A stretch of DNA of 64,000 nucleotides, from positions 62,001 through 126,000 of the forward strand of contig WTGX01000004.1 of assembly GCA_011523385.1 (NCBI GenBank), read 5' to 3'. The DNA is from Nitrospira sp. (GTDB lineage: Bacteria > Nitrospirota > Nitrospiria > Nitrospirales > UBA8639). The position numbers and the translations under genes are program-made. Numbering within the stretch: the stretch's first letter is position 1; each line of letters starts with the position of its first letter. The notes under the pieces were generated by a model, which was not told the origin of the DNA, ran no database searches, and saw only the letters and a program-made list of their open reading frames with translations. Positions 48,609 to 58,654 of this stretch are shown piece after piece.

Positions 48609-51440
48609 ATGCGTAACAAGAAGTACGTGTATTCTTTTGGTGACGGCAAAGCGCAAGGCACGGGTGCCATGAAAGCATTGCTCGGGGGAAAGGGCGCCGG
48701 CCTGGCGGAAATGACCAATCTCAAGATTTCTGTCCCTCCGGGTTTTACCATCACGACCGACGCCTGCCTCGAATATTTCAAAACCAAAAAACGATATCCC
48801 GCCGGCATGTGGGAGCAAACCCTGAAAGGGATGAAGCAGGTCGAGCGGTTGATGAAATCCGGATTTGGGGATCCGCGGAATCCGTTGTTGGTGTCCGTGC
48901 GGTCCGGCGCGCGCGCGTCCATGCCCGGGATGATGGATACGGTGTTAAACCTCGGCTTGAACTCGAAGACCGTCATGGGCTTGGCCGAGAAGACGAACAA
49001 TCCCCGCTTTGCCATGGATTCGTATCGCCGGTTCATCACGATGTTTGCCTCCGTGGTGATGAACGTGCCACGCGAAAAATTCGACGAAGTCCTGGAACAC
49101 AAAAAGCATGACGTAGGCGCCGCAACCGATACCGACCTGTCCGCAAAGGCTCTTCGAGAGGTGGTCGCCGCGTATCAATGCCTTGTGCAGCAGGAAACCG
49201 GCCTGGCGTTTCCCGAGGATCCTCTTGAGCAACTCGATATGGCGGTCCGGGCGGTCTTTGCCTCCTGGTTCGGTGACCGGGCGGTGACGTATCGAAAGAT
49301 TTACGGTATTCCGGATTCGTGGGGTACGGCGGTGAACGTTGTGGCCATGGTGTTCGGCAACATGGGCGAGACCAGCGGGACCGGCGTCATGTTTTCCCGG
49401 AATCCCTCCACGGGCGAACGCGCGGTTTTCGGGGAATGTTTGTTGAATGCGCAGGGAGAAGACGTGGTTGCCGGGCTACGCACGCCCCTTCCCGTGTCCG
49501 CGCTGAAGGATACCCTTCCCGCCGCCTATCGCTCGCTCATGACCACCCAGAAGATCCTGGAGAAGCATTACCGTGACATGCAGGACATGGAATTTACGAT
49601 TCAGGAAGGCAAGCTCTACATGCTGCAAACGCGGGTGGGCAAGCGAACGGGGATCGCCGCGGTGCGGGTTGCCGTGGATATGGTCAAGGAACGGCTGATC
49701 GACAAGAGAGAAGCCGTGCGCCGGGTCGAACCGGAACAACTGGCGCAGTACCTCTACCCCGTGTTTGAACAGGCCGAAGAAAAGAAGTTTCAACCGATCG
49801 GCAAAGGGTTGCCGGCAGGGCCTGGCGCCGCCTGCGGGAAAATCGCCTTGACCCCGGATCATGCCGTGGCCCTCAGGGCGCGGGGAGAAAAAGCCGTGCT
49901 GGTGCGGAAGGAAACCAGTCCCGACGACATTCACGGCATGCACGCCGCGGAAGGCTTCCTGACCGCCACGGGCGGGATGACGTCCCATGCCGCGGTCGTG
50001 GCCCGGCAGATGGGCAAGGTGTGTGTCGCCGGGTGTGAAGACGTGGAAGTCTTCGAGGAGGAAGCCAAGGTCCGCATCGGCCCTTCGGTTTTCAAGGAAG
50101 AGGATTATATTTCGATCAACGGGTTCTCCGGGTGTGTCTACGGCGGGATGTTGTCCGTGGTGGACTCGGAAGTGATCCAGGTGATCCAGGGCAAACGTTT
50201 GGCCGCGCAGTCGGACAAAATCCACTATTTTTTCACGGTCCTGAAATGGGCGGACGAGATCCGGCGCCTCACTGTCCGGGCCAATGCCGATGACCCGGGC
50301 CAGGCCGGAATCGCGCGCGGGTTCGGCGCGGAGGGCATCGGTCTCTGTCGAACCGAACACATGTTCTTTTCAGAAGACCGTGCGCCGGTCATGCAGGCCA
50401 TGATCCTGGCCTCGACGCGAAAAGAGCGCGAGCAATACCTGGAACAACTCCTTCCCCTTCAGAAACAGGATTTCATCGGACTCTACCGGGAAATGAAAGG
50501 GTACCCGGTCACCATTCGGCTGTTGGACCCGCCCCTGCATGAGTTTTTGCCGAAGCGCGAACAACTCATGGTCGAGATTGCACGAGCCGAAGCCACGAAC
50601 GCGAATTCGCCGGACGTCGAGGAAAAGCGAAAAATGCTGGCGCGGGTTGAGGAGTTGCATGAATTCAATCCCATGCTCGGACTCCGGGGCTGCCGCCTGG
50701 GCATTACCATGCCTGAAATCACGCGCATGCAGGCGCGGGCGATCATGGAAGCGGCCTGCGAGGTGGCCAAGGAAGGGAAAAAGATCGTGCCGGAGATCAT
50801 GATTCCCCTGGTGGGTATGGCCTCGGAAATGAAGGCGCAAAAAGCCCTGATCAAAGAAGTCGCCGACGAGACCATGCGACGCTACGGGAAGACCCTCACC
50901 TATCTGGTCGGCACCATGATCGAGTTGCCCCGGGCCGCGGTCACGGCCGCGCAGATCGCCGAAGATGCCGAGTTCTTTTCGTTCGGCACGAATGACTTGA
51001 CCCAGACCACGTTCGGGTTTTCCAGGGACGACGCCGCCAAGTTCACGGGTTTTTACCGGGACAACGACCTGTTGGCGTTCGATCCGTTTGCCGTGCTCGA
51101 CCGCGAAGGCGTGGGGGCGGTCATGCGATTGGCCATGCGCGAGGGACGGGCGACTCGTCCCGACATCAAACTCGGGATCTGCGGGGAACACGGCGGGGAA
51201 CCCAGTTCCGTGGAATTCTGCCATCAACTCGGTCTCGACTACGTGAGCTGTTCTCCGTACCGGGTCGCCATTGCCCGGTTGGCCGCGGCCCAGGCCGCGT
51301 TGAATGCCGAAGGTGAACAGCCGGTGGTCTCGTCGAAGAAAAAAGCGGCCAACCCCCGCGCTCGTCGCGTGAGTGCCGCCACGTCTCCATCCAGGTCGAA
51401 ATCCCGAGGGCGGTCACGCACAACCCGATCCCGCCGGTGA
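48609..51440 (+). CDS. ppdK: Pyruvate, phosphate dikinase with basic C-terminal tail
   Basis: 943 residues from the ATG at 48609 (GGGGGAG about 10 bases upstream). Interconverts pyruvate, ATP and Pi with PEP; in autotrophs with the reductive TCA cycle it makes PEP. N-terminal ATP-grasp domain (GGKGAGLAEM), central swivelling His domain GGMTSHAAVVARQMGK (His about 460), C-terminal PEP-binding barrel with GICGEHGGEP (catalytic Cys858). An extra about 36 residues after the normal end are very rich in Lys, Arg and Ser (KKKAANPRARR, SRSKSRGRSR). The tail runs to the TGA, and the next gene starts within it by a four-base overlap. Tail function unknown. Confidence 0.96.
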   Translation: MRNKKYVYSFGDGKAQGTGAMKALLGGKGAGLAEMTNLKISVPPGFTITTDACLEYFKTKKRYPAGMWEQTLKGMKQVERLMKSGFGDPRNPLLVSVRSGARASMPGMMDTVLNLGLNSKTVMGLAEKTNNPRFAMDSYRRFITMFASVVMNVPREKFDEVLEHKKHDVGAATDTDLSAKALREVVAAYQCLVQQETGLAFPEDPLEQLDMAVRAVFASWFGDRAVTYRKIYGIPDSWGTAVNVVAMVFGNMGETSGTGVMFSRNPSTGERAVFGECLLNAQGEDVVAGLRTPLPVSALKDTLPAAYRSLMTTQKILEKHYRDMQDMEFTIQEGKLYMLQTRVGKRTGIAAVRVAVDMVKERLIDKREAVRRVEPEQLAQYLYPVFEQAEEKKFQPIGKGLPAGPGAACGKIALTPDHAVALRARGEKAVLVRKETSPDDIHGMHAAEGFLTATGGMTSHAAVVARQMGKVCVAGCEDVEVFEEEAKVRIGPSVFKEEDYISINGFSGCVYGGMLSVVDSEVIQVIQGKRLAAQSDKIHYFFTVLKWADEIRRLTVRANADDPGQAGIARGFGAEGIGLCRTEHMFFSEDRAPVMQAMILASTRKEREQYLEQLLPLQKQDFIGLYREMKGYPVTIRLLDPPLHEFLPKREQLMVEIARAEATNANSPDVEEKRKMLARVEELHEFNPMLGLRGCRLGITMPEITRMQARAIMEAACEVAKEGKKIVPEIMIPLVGMASEMKAQKALIKEVADETMRRYGKTLTYLVGTMIELPRAAVTAAQIAEDAEFFSFGTNDLTQTTFGFSRDDAAKFTGFYRDNDLLAFDPFAVLDREGVGAVMRLAMREGRATRPDIKLGICGEHGGEPSSVEFCHQLGLDYVSCSPYRVAIARLAAAQAALNAEGEQPVVSSKKKAANPRARRVSAATSPSRSKSRGRSRTTRSRR

Positions 51441-52558
51441 ACGACGTCGAGCAAGACGTCCTTTTCATGAGACAGGCCCTCAGGCTTGCGGCTCGAGGCC
51501 GGAGGACAGTTCGTCCGAATCCCATGGTGGGTGCCGTGGTCGTGGTAAACGGGACAGTTGTCGGATCCGGTTATCACAAACGGGCCGGTGGACCGCATGC
51601 GGAAATCGTTGCGTTACGTCAGGCCCGCGACCGGTCGCGCAACGCGACCCTCTATACCACGCTCGAACCCTGTTGCCATACGGATAAACGTACCCCGCCC
51701 TGCGCGCCGGCGATTCTTGAGTCGGGCATTCATCGCGTGGTGGTGGCCATGCGCGATCCCAATCCGAAAGTGGCGGGTCGCGGCATCCGGCAACTCCGGC
51801 GGGTGGGGCTTTCCGTGGATGTTGGGTGTCTCGGCAAGGAAGCGGCCGCACTCAATGAGGTCTATCTGCATTGGATCAAAACCGGCCGGCCCTTTGTCGT
51901 GCTCAAGGCGGCGATGACGCTGGACGGCAAGATCGCCACGGCGAGCGGCGAATCGCAGTGGATCACGGGACCCAAGGCGCGAGCCCACGTCCACGAACTG
52001 AGAAGCCGGTTCGACGTCATTGCCGTGGGTGCTGAGACGGTTCTCAAGGATGACCCGCAATTGACGGTTCGGGGCTCCGCGGGTAAGCGGTCCTCAACCG
52101 GGGTCCGTCAACCGCTTCGGCTGATCTTCGACAGTCGCCTGCGAATTCCGTTCGGTGCGCGCGTGCTCCAGGGGATCGAGCAGGTTCCCACGGTCATTGC
52201 CACGACGAAGCTGGCCAACCCCCGAAAAGTTGAACGATTGCGAAAGATGGGTGTACAGGTATTGGTGTTGCCTCGAACAGGAACCCGTGTCTCTCTTGGC
52301 GCGTGTCTCCAAGTCCTTGGGAACATGGGGTTCACCAGCATGCTGCTGGAAGGAGGAGCGGAGTTGAACGTCGCTTTTTTACGCGAAGGCTTGGTGAAGC
52401 GGGTGCATCTTTACGTGGCGCCGGCTCTGTTGGGTGGACAACGGGCCAAAAGCCTCTTGGGAGGCCCCTCGCCCCGGCGGTTGGCCGAAATCGTCCCGGT
52501 GTCCAATCTTCATCTTCAGTCGCTTGGCGAGGACGTGCTCATCACGGGAGACGTGTAA
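51437..52558 (+). CDS. ribD: Bifunctional riboflavin biosynthesis deaminase/reductase RibD
   Basis: 373 residues from a GTG overlapping the ppdK stop by four bases (GTGA). Deaminates and reduces the pyrimidine intermediates of riboflavin synthesis. The N-terminal deaminase has the zinc-site GGPHAEIVALRQA and PCCHTDKRTPPC; the C-terminal reductase has LKAAMTLDGKIA, SQWITGPKA and LLEGGAELNVAFL. Order and length are standard. Coupling to ppdK is unusual and may be a quirk of local packing. No other riboflavin gene is next to it; elbB follows after 53 bases. Confidence 0.95.
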   Translation: MNDVEQDVLFMRQALRLAARGRRTVRPNPMVGAVVVVNGTVVGSGYHKRAGGPHAEIVALRQARDRSRNATLYTTLEPCCHTDKRTPPCAPAILESGIHRVVVAMRDPNPKVAGRGIRQLRRVGLSVDVGCLGKEAAALNEVYLHWIKTGRPFVVLKAAMTLDGKIATASGESQWITGPKARAHVHELRSRFDVIAVGAETVLKDDPQLTVRGSAGKRSSTGVRQPLRLIFDSRLRIPFGARVLQGIEQVPTVIATTKLANPRKVERLRKMGVQVLVLPRTGTRVSLGACLQVLGNMGFTSMLLEGGAELNVAFLREGLVKRVHLYVAPALLGGQRAKSLLGGPSPRRLAEIVPVSNLHLQSLGEDVLITGDV

Positions 52559-52611
52559 GGAAGCATCAGCGCGTTATCGGGACATAACGTCAACCATTCA
52601 GGGAGGGTGTC

Positions 52612-53265
52612 ATGAAAAAAGTTGCTGTCATTTTATCGGGCTGCGGGTTTTTGGATGGAGCGGAAATCACCGAAGCGATCAGCACGCTGGTGGCGATCGG
52701 GCAGCACGGTGCGGACTATACGTGTTTCGCGCCCAATAAAGACGTGGCCGAGACCAACCACCTGACTCAACAGGCTACCGGCCAAACGAGAAACGTTCTG
52801 CAGGAGGCCGCCCGGATCGCACGGGGGGACATTCAGCCGTTGGAGGAACTCAAGGCGCAGGATTTCGACGCGCTGGCGTTTCCCGGAGGGTTTGGGGCTG
52901 CGCTGCATTTGTGTGATTTTGCGCAAAAGGGGAGCGGGGGGCAGATCGATCCGCAAGTCCTGCGCATCGTGAAGGAATTTCACGAGAGCCGGAAACCCAT
53001 CGCCGCGATTTGTATTGCCCCGGCCATCATGGCCCTGGCGTTCGGGGATAAGGGAGTGAACGTCACGATCGGCGAGGATCAGGGGACGGCGTCCGAGGTC
53101 GAAAAAACCGGGGCCAAGCACACCAATTGCGCGGTCGAGAAGTTCGTGGTTGATTCCTCCAATAAAGTGATCACCACTCCGGCCTACATGTACGGCACGG
53201 CCAAGCCGCACCAGATTTTCGAAGGCGTGAGCGGGGCCATCGCCGAATTGATGAAGATGGCGTAG
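52612..53265 (+). CDS. elbB: DJ-1/PfpI-family protein ElbB
   Basis: 217 residues. Conserved family linked to isoprenoid metabolism by genetics in E. coli; enzymatic activity (glyoxalase-like) is not firmly established. N-terminus [18 protein letters not shown] is diagnostic. The nucleophile-elbow position lies in AICIAPAIM (Cys about 130), with the [11 protein letters not shown] glycine-rich loop and TGAKHTNC segment. No signal peptide. The ribosome site GGGAGG is before the ATG. It is followed by recQ after 100 bases. Confidence 0.93.
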   Translation: MKKVAVILSGCGFLDGAEITEAISTLVAIGQHGADYTCFAPNKDVAETNHLTQQATGQTRNVLQEAARIARGDIQPLEELKAQDFDALAFPGGFGAALHLCDFAQKGSGGQIDPQVLRIVKEFHESRKPIAAICIAPAIMALAFGDKGVNVTIGEDQGTASEVEKTGAKHTNCAVEKFVVDSSNKVITTPAYMYGTAKPHQIFEGVSGAIAELMKMA

Positions 53266-53365
53266 GGGGGCGGTGGTTTCTACTTTGCCAACTTCACAAA
53301 CTCTTCTATGCCGAGATCGACTTGTCTCATCCCTTCGCCTTTCTTTTGAGCAAGGACAATACCCG

Positions 53366-55204
53366 ATGAAACCCCTTCAATCTACCGATGACGCGCTTCG
53401 GCTTCTTCGGACCGTCTTCGGCCATTCGTCTTTTCGCCTGCGCCAGGAGGAAGTGATTGGGGACCTGCTGGCCGGCAGGGACGCCATGGTCCTGATGCCG
53501 ACGGGCGGGGGCAAGTCGTTGTGTTACCAGGTGCCGGCCATGATGCGTGCCGGGGTGGGCGTCGTGGTGTCGCCCCTGATCGCGTTGATGAAGGATCAGG
53601 TGGACGCGCTTCGCCAGTGCGGGGTGCGGGCGGCTTGCCTGAACTCCACGCTGGACTTTGAGGAGGTCCGGGCGGTGGAGGCGGCGGTGAACGGCGGGCG
53701 GTTGGATTTGCTTTACGTCGCGCCGGAGCGCCTGCTGCAGGAACGGACCCTGGAGTGGCTGGACAAGCAAACCATCGCCTTGTTCGCCATTGACGAAGCA
53801 CATTGTGTGTCGCGTTGGGGGCACGACTTCCGCGAGGAGTATTTGCAGTTGTCGGTGCTGCACGAGCGGTATCCCTCGGTCCCGCGCATCGCCCTGACGG
53901 CCACGGCCGACCACGCGACCCGCCGCGAAATCATTACCCAATTGCAACTGGAAGAGGCCAACGTCTATATCCACAGTTGTGATCGACCCAATATCCGTTA
54001 TGCCATCTCCGGCGATGACAACGGGCGTGAGCGTATGTGGCGATTTCTCCAAAGCGAGCATCCCAACGACGCCGGTATCGTCTATTGCCTGACGCGCAAA
54101 AAAGTGGAGGAGATCGCCGAATGGCTGTGCGCCCGCGGGCGAGATGCGTTGCCCTATCACGCGGGTCTTGCGGATCACACTCGTCGCCGGCACCAGGAAC
54201 GGTTCCTGCGCGAGGAAGGCGTGGTGATCGTCGCCACGGTGGCGTTCGGCATGGGCATCGACAAACCCGACGTGCGTTTTGTTGCCCATCTCAGTCTGCC
54301 CAAGAGCATTGAGGCCTATTACCAGGAAACCGGTCGCGCGGGTCGCGACGGCCTGCCGGCCAGCGCGTGGATGAATTACGGCCTGAAGGAAATCATCGTC
54401 TTTCGCCAGTGGTTGTCCGAGTCCGAAGCCGACGAGGCGCACAAGCGGGTCGAGCACCAGAAACTGGAAGCCATGATTGGTCTGTGTGAACTCCCCACGT
54501 GCCGACGCCGGGCCATTCGCGCCTATTTCGGGGAAGAGCCGGGGGAGGACTGCGGCAATTGCGACAACTGTTTGGACCCGCCGCAGACCTGGGACGGCAC
54601 CGAGGCCGCGCAAAAGGCCCTGTCCTGCGTCTCACGAACCGGCCAGCGTTTCGGCGTGAACTACCTGGTCGACGTGCTCATTGGGAAGGACCATGCACGC
54701 ATCCGTGACTGGCGTCACGACCGGCTGGACGTGTTCGGCATGGGCGCGGAGCACGGTGCCGCCGAGTGGCGTTCCATTTTTCGCCAGCTTATTGCCCAGG
54801 GCTGCCTTTGGGTGGATGCTGAGCGTTTCGATGCCCTGCGCCTGACGGAGCAGGCGTTTCGGGTGTTGCGGGGTGAGTGTGAGCTGACCTTGCGTCGATT
54901 GCGGCGTGCCGTCATGGTGAAGAAAGGAAAGGTTGCCGCAAGACCTGCGCCGATTGCGTCAAGCGATGAGGCCCTGTGGGAGGCGTTGCGCAAGGCGCGG
55001 ACGGCCCTGGCCAAGGAGCAGGGAGTGCCGCCTTACGTCGTGTTTCACGATACAACCCTGCGTGAGTTGGTACAACTCAAGCCCACACGGCTCGTGGAAA
55101 TGGAGCGCATTCAGGGTGTCGGCGAGCACAAGCTGAGAAAATATGGCGAGGCTTTTTTACGGGTCATGCGGGAACACGTGCCGGCGGAGCGTGCCGGTGA
55201 ATAG
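53366..55204 (+). CDS. recQ: ATP-dependent DNA helicase RecQ
   Basis: 612 residues from the ATG at 53366 (AAGGA nine bases upstream); the longer frame adds an unrelated N-terminus. Superfamily 2 helicase: Walker A PTGGGKS at residues 45-51, DEAH at 145-148, motif [18 protein letters not shown] and motif [13 protein letters not shown] zinc site CELPTC...CGNCDNC follows, then a winged helix, and a C-terminal HRDC domain ([19 protein letters not shown]). Acts in recombination and fork repair. The gene is free-standing; a repeat-derived gap follows. Confidence 0.95.
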   Translation: MKPLQSTDDALRLLRTVFGHSSFRLRQEEVIGDLLAGRDAMVLMPTGGGKSLCYQVPAMMRAGVGVVVSPLIALMKDQVDALRQCGVRAACLNSTLDFEEVRAVEAAVNGGRLDLLYVAPERLLQERTLEWLDKQTIALFAIDEAHCVSRWGHDFREEYLQLSVLHERYPSVPRIALTATADHATRREIITQLQLEEANVYIHSCDRPNIRYAISGDDNGRERMWRFLQSEHPNDAGIVYCLTRKKVEEIAEWLCARGRDALPYHAGLADHTRRRHQERFLREEGVVIVATVAFGMGIDKPDVRFVAHLSLPKSIEAYYQETGRAGRDGLPASAWMNYGLKEIIVFRQWLSESEADEAHKRVEHQKLEAMIGLCELPTCRRRAIRAYFGEEPGEDCGNCDNCLDPPQTWDGTEAAQKALSCVSRTGQRFGVNYLVDVLIGKDHARIRDWRHDRLDVFGMGAEHGAAEWRSIFRQLIAQGCLWVDAERFDALRLTEQAFRVLRGECELTLRRLRRAVMVKKGKVAARPAPIASSDEALWEALRKARTALAKEQGVPPYVVFHDTTLRELVQLKPTRLVEMERIQGVGEHKLRKYGEAFLRVMREHVPAERAGE

Positions 55205-55240
55205 AGGGACCTGCATTCGTCATGTTGTGGTGATGCTGCG

Positions 55241-55317
55241 GCGAGTCCCACATTCTTGCCTGTCCGACGTCCATAGCGGGGACGTGGTGGACTCAGGCTA
55301 AGGGAAGAGTTGGTGCT
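55241..55317 (+). pseudogene. 77-base copy of an internal segment of the downstream esterase gene
   Basis: GCGAGTCCCACATTCTTGCC onward is nearly identical to 56029-56104 inside the gene at 55557, including CCGACGTCCAT and GGGGACGTGGTGGA, with a few changes and one base inserted near the end. The rest of the 55205-55556 gap shows no gene; a partial duplication of the neighbour explains this piece. Confidence 0.8.
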
Positions 55318-55556
55318 TTCTACTCTGCGCAAGATTCATCGGCGCACATGCTTCAGGGACCACCTCAGCGGTCGGCTTGCGCAAATTTGCTCATGGGGTT
55401 AGCCTCGGCAATAATTGCGGAGAATGGAGTATTATATCCCAATCACTTTTCTGAGTCAGACAGATTTCCAGAACAGCCTCAAAACGAAAATGTTGTTGTG
55501 GCAGACATGCCGCACCAATTGACGAAGACTTGGGGTCGGCTTTGTGGGTGGCGTTT

Positions 55557-56897
55557 ATGGTTTTTGCTCGCCGTGACCCGGTTGTGATGCTGCAATTCGT
55601 GCTTTTTGTCGGGTTATTGGCTGTTGGGAGCCTGTCCGTTGGTGTCGATGCATGGGCTCAGGACACGCAATCCGGTTCGGCGATTGCGCAACCAGATGCG
55701 TCCAGTCAATCCTTGGCAACGCTTCTCGAACAGTATCTCACGGTAGACGATCGTGAAGGGGCCGAAACGTCGTTGCAGGCGATTCTGGTGCATCCCGAGG
55801 TGAGCGTTGAGCGAGTGAGCGAGGTCCTTCGAGAAAGCCGGATTTACGAGGCGGCTCCGGTGGGCATGCTTCCGGGGCAGCCGGTTCGGGTTCGCGGAAA
55901 AACCTTGTCGTATGGGTTGTTCGTGCCTCCTGCCTATGATCCGAAAGTCGCCTTTCCTTTGGTGGTGTGTCTGCACGGCGCGGGGTTTACCGGAGATTCT
56001 TATCTGGAGCGTTGGGCCACGCGGTTGGGCGAGTCCCACATTCTTGCCTGTCCGACGTCCATGGCGGGGACGTGGTGGACCCGGATCAGCGAGGAGTTGG
56101 TGCTGGCGACCATCAAGACCGTCCGCGCGCGTTATCGCATCGATCCCGATCGCATCTACCTGACGGGCATGTCGAACGGCGGCATCGGCGCGTGGATCAT
56201 CGGGATGCATCACGCCCCGCGGTTCGCCGCGGTGGCGCCGATGGCGAGTGGCATCGATGACGTGCTGTTTCCCTTCCTGGAAAATCTTCGGTACACGTCG
56301 TTGTACGTGATCCATGGGGCCAAGGACCAGATCATGCCGGTCTGGTTGAGCCGGAACATGACCAATGAGTTGGCGCGAATCGGCATCGCGTTTACGTATC
56401 GTGAACATGAATGGTCGCATCCGCACGCCGGCGGGCATTTTTTCCCCAGGCAGGAGTTGCCGGCCCTGGTCGAGTGGTTTGAGCATCAACGCCGCGACCC
56501 GTATCCGCGGAGAGTGACCGTGGTTCGTGACGCGAGCCACTTGACGGATTTCGGGTGGGTGCGCATTGACGCCACAGACCGCATCGCCATGTTTTCAGAA
56601 CAGTTGATCGATCAACATGGTGATCTGATCAAACGCAAGGTCTACGCAAAGTTGACGGTTGAAGTGAAAGACGGCAATCATATTGAGGTCAGCACCGAAC
56701 GGGTCCGGCGCTATACCCTGTTTTTGAACGATACGCTGATTGATTTTTCCGGACCCGTGACCGTGGCTACCAACGGCCGAACCAGTTTTCATGGTCCGGT
56801 GACGCCTCGGGTCGAGACGCTGCTCCGGGACGTGCGCCGCCGCCAGGACGTTGACCGCCTCTTCCCCGCCCAATTGACGATTGATGTGTTGCCGTGA
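55557..56897 (+). CDS. Secreted esterase/PHB-depolymerase-like alpha/beta hydrolase
   Basis: 446 residues from the ATG at 55557, which gives a signal peptide with basic residues (FARRDPVVMLQF, cleavage near AWA-Q); ATGs at 55530 and 55587 are alternatives. The nucleophile elbow is TGMSNGGIGAW. The oxyanion loop is CLHGAGFTGDSY, the acid is in HGAKDQIMP and the His in WSHPHAGGHFF. The C-terminal about 120 residues form a beta-rich domain (DFGWVRIDATDRIAMF) of unknown role. Periplasmic or outer surface. Substrate not known. A fragment of this gene is duplicated just upstream. Confidence 0.82.
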   Translation: MVFARRDPVVMLQFVLFVGLLAVGSLSVGVDAWAQDTQSGSAIAQPDASSQSLATLLEQYLTVDDREGAETSLQAILVHPEVSVERVSEVLRESRIYEAAPVGMLPGQPVRVRGKTLSYGLFVPPAYDPKVAFPLVVCLHGAGFTGDSYLERWATRLGESHILACPTSMAGTWWTRISEELVLATIKTVRARYRIDPDRIYLTGMSNGGIGAWIIGMHHAPRFAAVAPMASGIDDVLFPFLENLRYTSLYVIHGAKDQIMPVWLSRNMTNELARIGIAFTYREHEWSHPHAGGHFFPRQELPALVEWFEHQRRDPYPRRVTVVRDASHLTDFGWVRIDATDRIAMFSEQLIDQHGDLIKRKVYAKLTVEVKDGNHIEVSTERVRRYTLFLNDTLIDFSGPVTVATNGRTSFHGPVTPRVETLLRDVRRRQDVDRLFPAQLTIDVLP

Positions 56898-56919
56898 ACG
56901 TGCCGGGTGAGTTGGTTTC

Positions 56920-57042
56920 CTCCCCTTTGTAAGGGGAGGGTAGGTGGGGTAGAGCAGAATGGACATGGGGTGATCGAGCATTTGCTTACTGTGCTATCCT
57001 TAGACTCTACCTCCCCTCACCCCTCCTTACAAAGGAGGGGAA
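56920..57042. repeat. Dispersed palindromic repeat (CCTCCCC...TTACAAAGG family), permuted copy 2
   Basis: Both arms of the element at 19175-19268 recur: CCTCCCCTTTGTAAGGGGAGG with GGTGGGGTAG at 56920-56953, and CTACCTCCCC with CCTCCTTACAAAGGAGGGG at 57007-57042. Relative to copy 1 the arms are in swapped order around a 53-base spacer. It lies between the esterase gene and cobQ. Confidence 0.75.
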
Positions 57043-57100
57043 AAGTGGATGGAAATTGTCAACACATTCGTGAACATTTTCAATCGCTTCTTCGTCAACC

Positions 57101-58612
57101 ATGGCTAAGGCTCTTGCCATTCTCGGAACGGGCTCCGACGTTGGAAAGAGTCTCGTTACGGCGGGACTCGGACGGCTCTTCCATCGCTCCGGGATCAGGG
57201 TGGCCCCGTTCAAATCCCAAAACATGTCCTTGAATTCGTTTGTGACCGTGGAAGGCGGGGAGATGGGCCGCGCGCAAGTCCTGCAAGCGCAGGCGTGCGG
57301 ACTTCGTCCGCACGTGGACATGAATCCCATCCTGCTGAAACCGGAGGCCGACCGGCGTTCGCAGGTGATTGTGCAGGGACACGTGTGGCGAAGTCAGGAT
57401 GCCGGAGACTATTTCGACTCGAAGGCAGAGATGTTTCGCTATGTACGGGAGAGCTATGAACGGTTGGCGGCGCACCACGAGTTGATCCTCATTGAAGGTG
57501 CGGGTAGTGCGGCCGAGGTGAATCTGCGCGACCGGGACATTGTCAACTGGCCGGTGGTCCGGATGGCCGATGCCGGAGTGGTCCTCGTGGCGGATATTGA
57601 TCGCGGCGGGGTCTTTGCCCAGGTCATCGGCACATTGGACTTGTTGGAATCCGGCGAACGGGAACGGGTGCTCGGAATCGTGATCAACAAGTTTCGTGGA
57701 GACCGCCGTCTCTTCGATGACGGCGTGGCATTTCTCGAGCAGCGGACGGGCATCCCCGTGCTCGGGGTGATCCCTTTTTTACGGGACCTGGTGCTGGACC
57801 AGGAAGATAGCGTGACCATCGAGCCGGGTTCGTCCGTTGCCTCGTTTTCGCCGGAGATGGTAAACGTCGCGATCATCCTGTTGCCTCGTATGAGCAACTT
57901 TACGGATTTCAACGCGTTGTCCGCTGAACCCGACGTGACGTTGCGGTATGCCCGGTCTCCCAAGGAGGTCGTTGACGCGGACGTGCTGATCCTGCCCGGA
58001 AGTAAACAGACGATTCAGGATCTTGAATACGTCAAGGAAAAAGGCTTCGGTCCGGTCGTGGCCTCGCACGTTCTGGCCGGACGAGAGGTCGTCGGCCTGT
58101 GTGGCGGGTTTCAGATGCTGGGCGGACGAATTGAAGACCCTCATCAGGTCGAAGGGGGCGGGCAAACGGATGGCCTCCGCCTTTTGCCGGTCGATACGGA
58201 GTTGCATCATGAAAAGCGGACCGTGCAGGTGCAGGCGAATTCTTTGTTGCCCGGCGTCACTGATTCTGAAATGGTCCGGGGTTATGAAATTCACGTGGGG
58301 CTGACGTCCCGTCGCCAAGGCGGACCGTGTTTTCGCATTCTCGACCCGGACGGAGATCGTGAAGACGGCGCCGTTTCCTCTGACGGACTGGTGTGGGGCA
58401 CCTATATTCACGGCGTGTTCGATGATCCGTCCTTTCGCCGGGCCTGGATCAATCGTGTGCGCGCCCGCAAGAGTCTGGCTCCGAATCCGGTTGCGGATTC
58501 GGAACTGGTGACCGGACGCCTGACGTCGGCTCTCGATCAGTGGGCCGATCACGTGGCGCATCACGTGGATATGAAGACCGTGTTTCAGGCTTTACACTTC
58601 CCTGCTGCTTGA
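57101..58612 (+). CDS. cobQ: Cobyric acid synthase CobQ
   Basis: 503 residues. Amidates four side chains of adenosylcobyrinic a,c-diamide during B12 synthesis. N-terminal P-loop ILGTGSDVGKS, KSQNMSLNSF and MGRAQVLQAQAC are typical; the C-terminal glutaminase has nucleophile Cys334 in VGLCGGFQMLGG and a His in WGTYIHGVFD. It lies 27 bases after an IS-end-like motif and just before a B12 riboswitch that controls the transporter genes, so it probably sits at the 5' end of a corrinoid locus but upstream of the switch. Confidence 0.95.
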   Translation: MAKALAILGTGSDVGKSLVTAGLGRLFHRSGIRVAPFKSQNMSLNSFVTVEGGEMGRAQVLQAQACGLRPHVDMNPILLKPEADRRSQVIVQGHVWRSQDAGDYFDSKAEMFRYVRESYERLAAHHELILIEGAGSAAEVNLRDRDIVNWPVVRMADAGVVLVADIDRGGVFAQVIGTLDLLESGERERVLGIVINKFRGDRRLFDDGVAFLEQRTGIPVLGVIPFLRDLVLDQEDSVTIEPGSSVASFSPEMVNVAIILLPRMSNFTDFNALSAEPDVTLRYARSPKEVVDADVLILPGSKQTIQDLEYVKEKGFGPVVASHVLAGREVVGLCGGFQMLGGRIEDPHQVEGGGQTDGLRLLPVDTELHHEKRTVQVQANSLLPGVTDSEMVRGYEIHVGLTSRRQGGPCFRILDPDGDREDGAVSSDGLVWGTYIHGVFDDPSFRRAWINRVRARKSLAPNPVADSELVTGRLTSALDQWADHVAHHVDMKTVFQALHFPAA

Positions 58613-58654
58613 CAAACGGATTCCGGGTTCCCTACAGTTCCGAGAAAATTATGG

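Noticed and set aside
53327-54613. 428-codon minus-strand frame
   Set aside because: Antisense to recQ; it reads as Arg/Gly/Gln-rich with no motif, typical of GC-rich shadows.
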